The position numbers and the translations under genes are program-made. Positions 23,634 to 23,674 of a stretch of 23,674 nt of DNA are shown one piece after another. The DNA comes from Anaerolineales bacterium. GTDB lineage: Bacteria > Chloroflexota > Anaerolineae > Anaerolineales > Villigracilaceae. Under the pieces are notes generated by a model. The model had not been told where the DNA came from. It did not search any database and worked only from the letters and a program-made list of their open reading frames with translations. Numbering within the stretch: position 1 is the first letter of the stretch; every line of letters starts with the position of its first letter. The DNA lies in the NCBI GenBank assembly GCA_016928525.1, contig JAFGKO010000052.1, positions 1-23,674 of the forward strand. The letters are read 5' to 3'.

Positions 23634-23674
23634 GTGTGGATATAATACTCCAAGTTAATGATTCTTGTAAGGGA

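Larger units (their letters stand above)
23463..23674. other. Leader region upstream of brxA, no gene recognised
   Basis: This 212-base stretch has no convincing coding frame. It holds the two terminator-like hairpins and, between them, a perfect five-pair stem (AGCGT at 23571-23575 with ACGCT at 23583-23587). Any brxA promoter must lie either upstream of the minus-strand terminator, with read-through, or in the roughly 50 bases between it and the start codon. That short piece contains TTGAGA, TTGTCA and TATAAC, but at spacings that do not make a standard sigma-70 promoter. No tRNA or known riboswitch is recognisable. Confidence 0.5.

Noticed and set aside
23641..23646. Perfect TATAAT on the plus strand near the right edge
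   Set aside because: No -35-like hexamer sits at normal spacing, and any gene it would serve lies outside the window.

Overview
The window is a bacterial defence island. All thirteen protein-coding genes I can support lie on the minus strand, so the island reads from right to left. Apart from a leader of about 210 bases at the right edge, nearly every base is coding. The complete core set of a type 1 BREX phage-exclusion locus is present in the usual order: brxA, brxB, brxC, pglX, pglZ, brxL. The organism cannot be named securely. Base composition is moderate and patchy, and Hanks-type kinases fused to other domains are common in Chloroflexota, Cyanobacteria, Planctomycetota and similar lineages. 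Chloroflexota is my best guess, but it is only a guess.

Layout, in transcription order. The leader (about 23463-23674) holds three hairpins, two of which resemble terminators facing opposite ways. Then come brxA, brxB and brxC (23462 to 18534), tightly packed. Between brxC and pglX, where a minimal type 1 locus has nothing, sit four extra genes (18471 to 10317): a NERD nuclease-like/kinase-fold protein, an apparently active Ser/Thr kinase fused to an FGE/SUMF1-like domain, a pseudokinase fused to an SF1 UPF1-like helicase, and a winged-helix/phospholipase D-fold protein. Then pglX (10317 to 6595), a small PD-(D/E)XK-like protein, pglZ and brxL follow. A RusA-like resolvase comes next. At the left edge is the 5' part of a membrane-anchored winged-helix/TIR protein, cut by the window.

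How the genes may work together. In BREX, PglX modifies host DNA and, with BrxB, BrxC, PglZ and BrxL, blocks replication of unmodified phage. The extra cassette joins three kinase folds, of which only the middle one keeps its catalytic residues, to a nuclease-like, a helicase and a PLD module. This looks like a phosphorylation-regulated nucleic-acid sensing or processing module attached to BREX. It recalls the NERD-kinase PglW of type 2 BREX and the helicase plus PLD pairing of DISARM, but it is identical to no system I know. Its last gene overlaps pglX by one base, so it is translationally tied to the core. The TIR gene downstream suggests a further abortive-type layer.

Other notable points are a sharp drop in GC content across the middle of pglX, a run of nine A residues inside that segment, and a Lon-like domain in BrxL that appears to lack the protease dyad. 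I saw no tRNA, rRNA, CRISPR array or insertion sequence.
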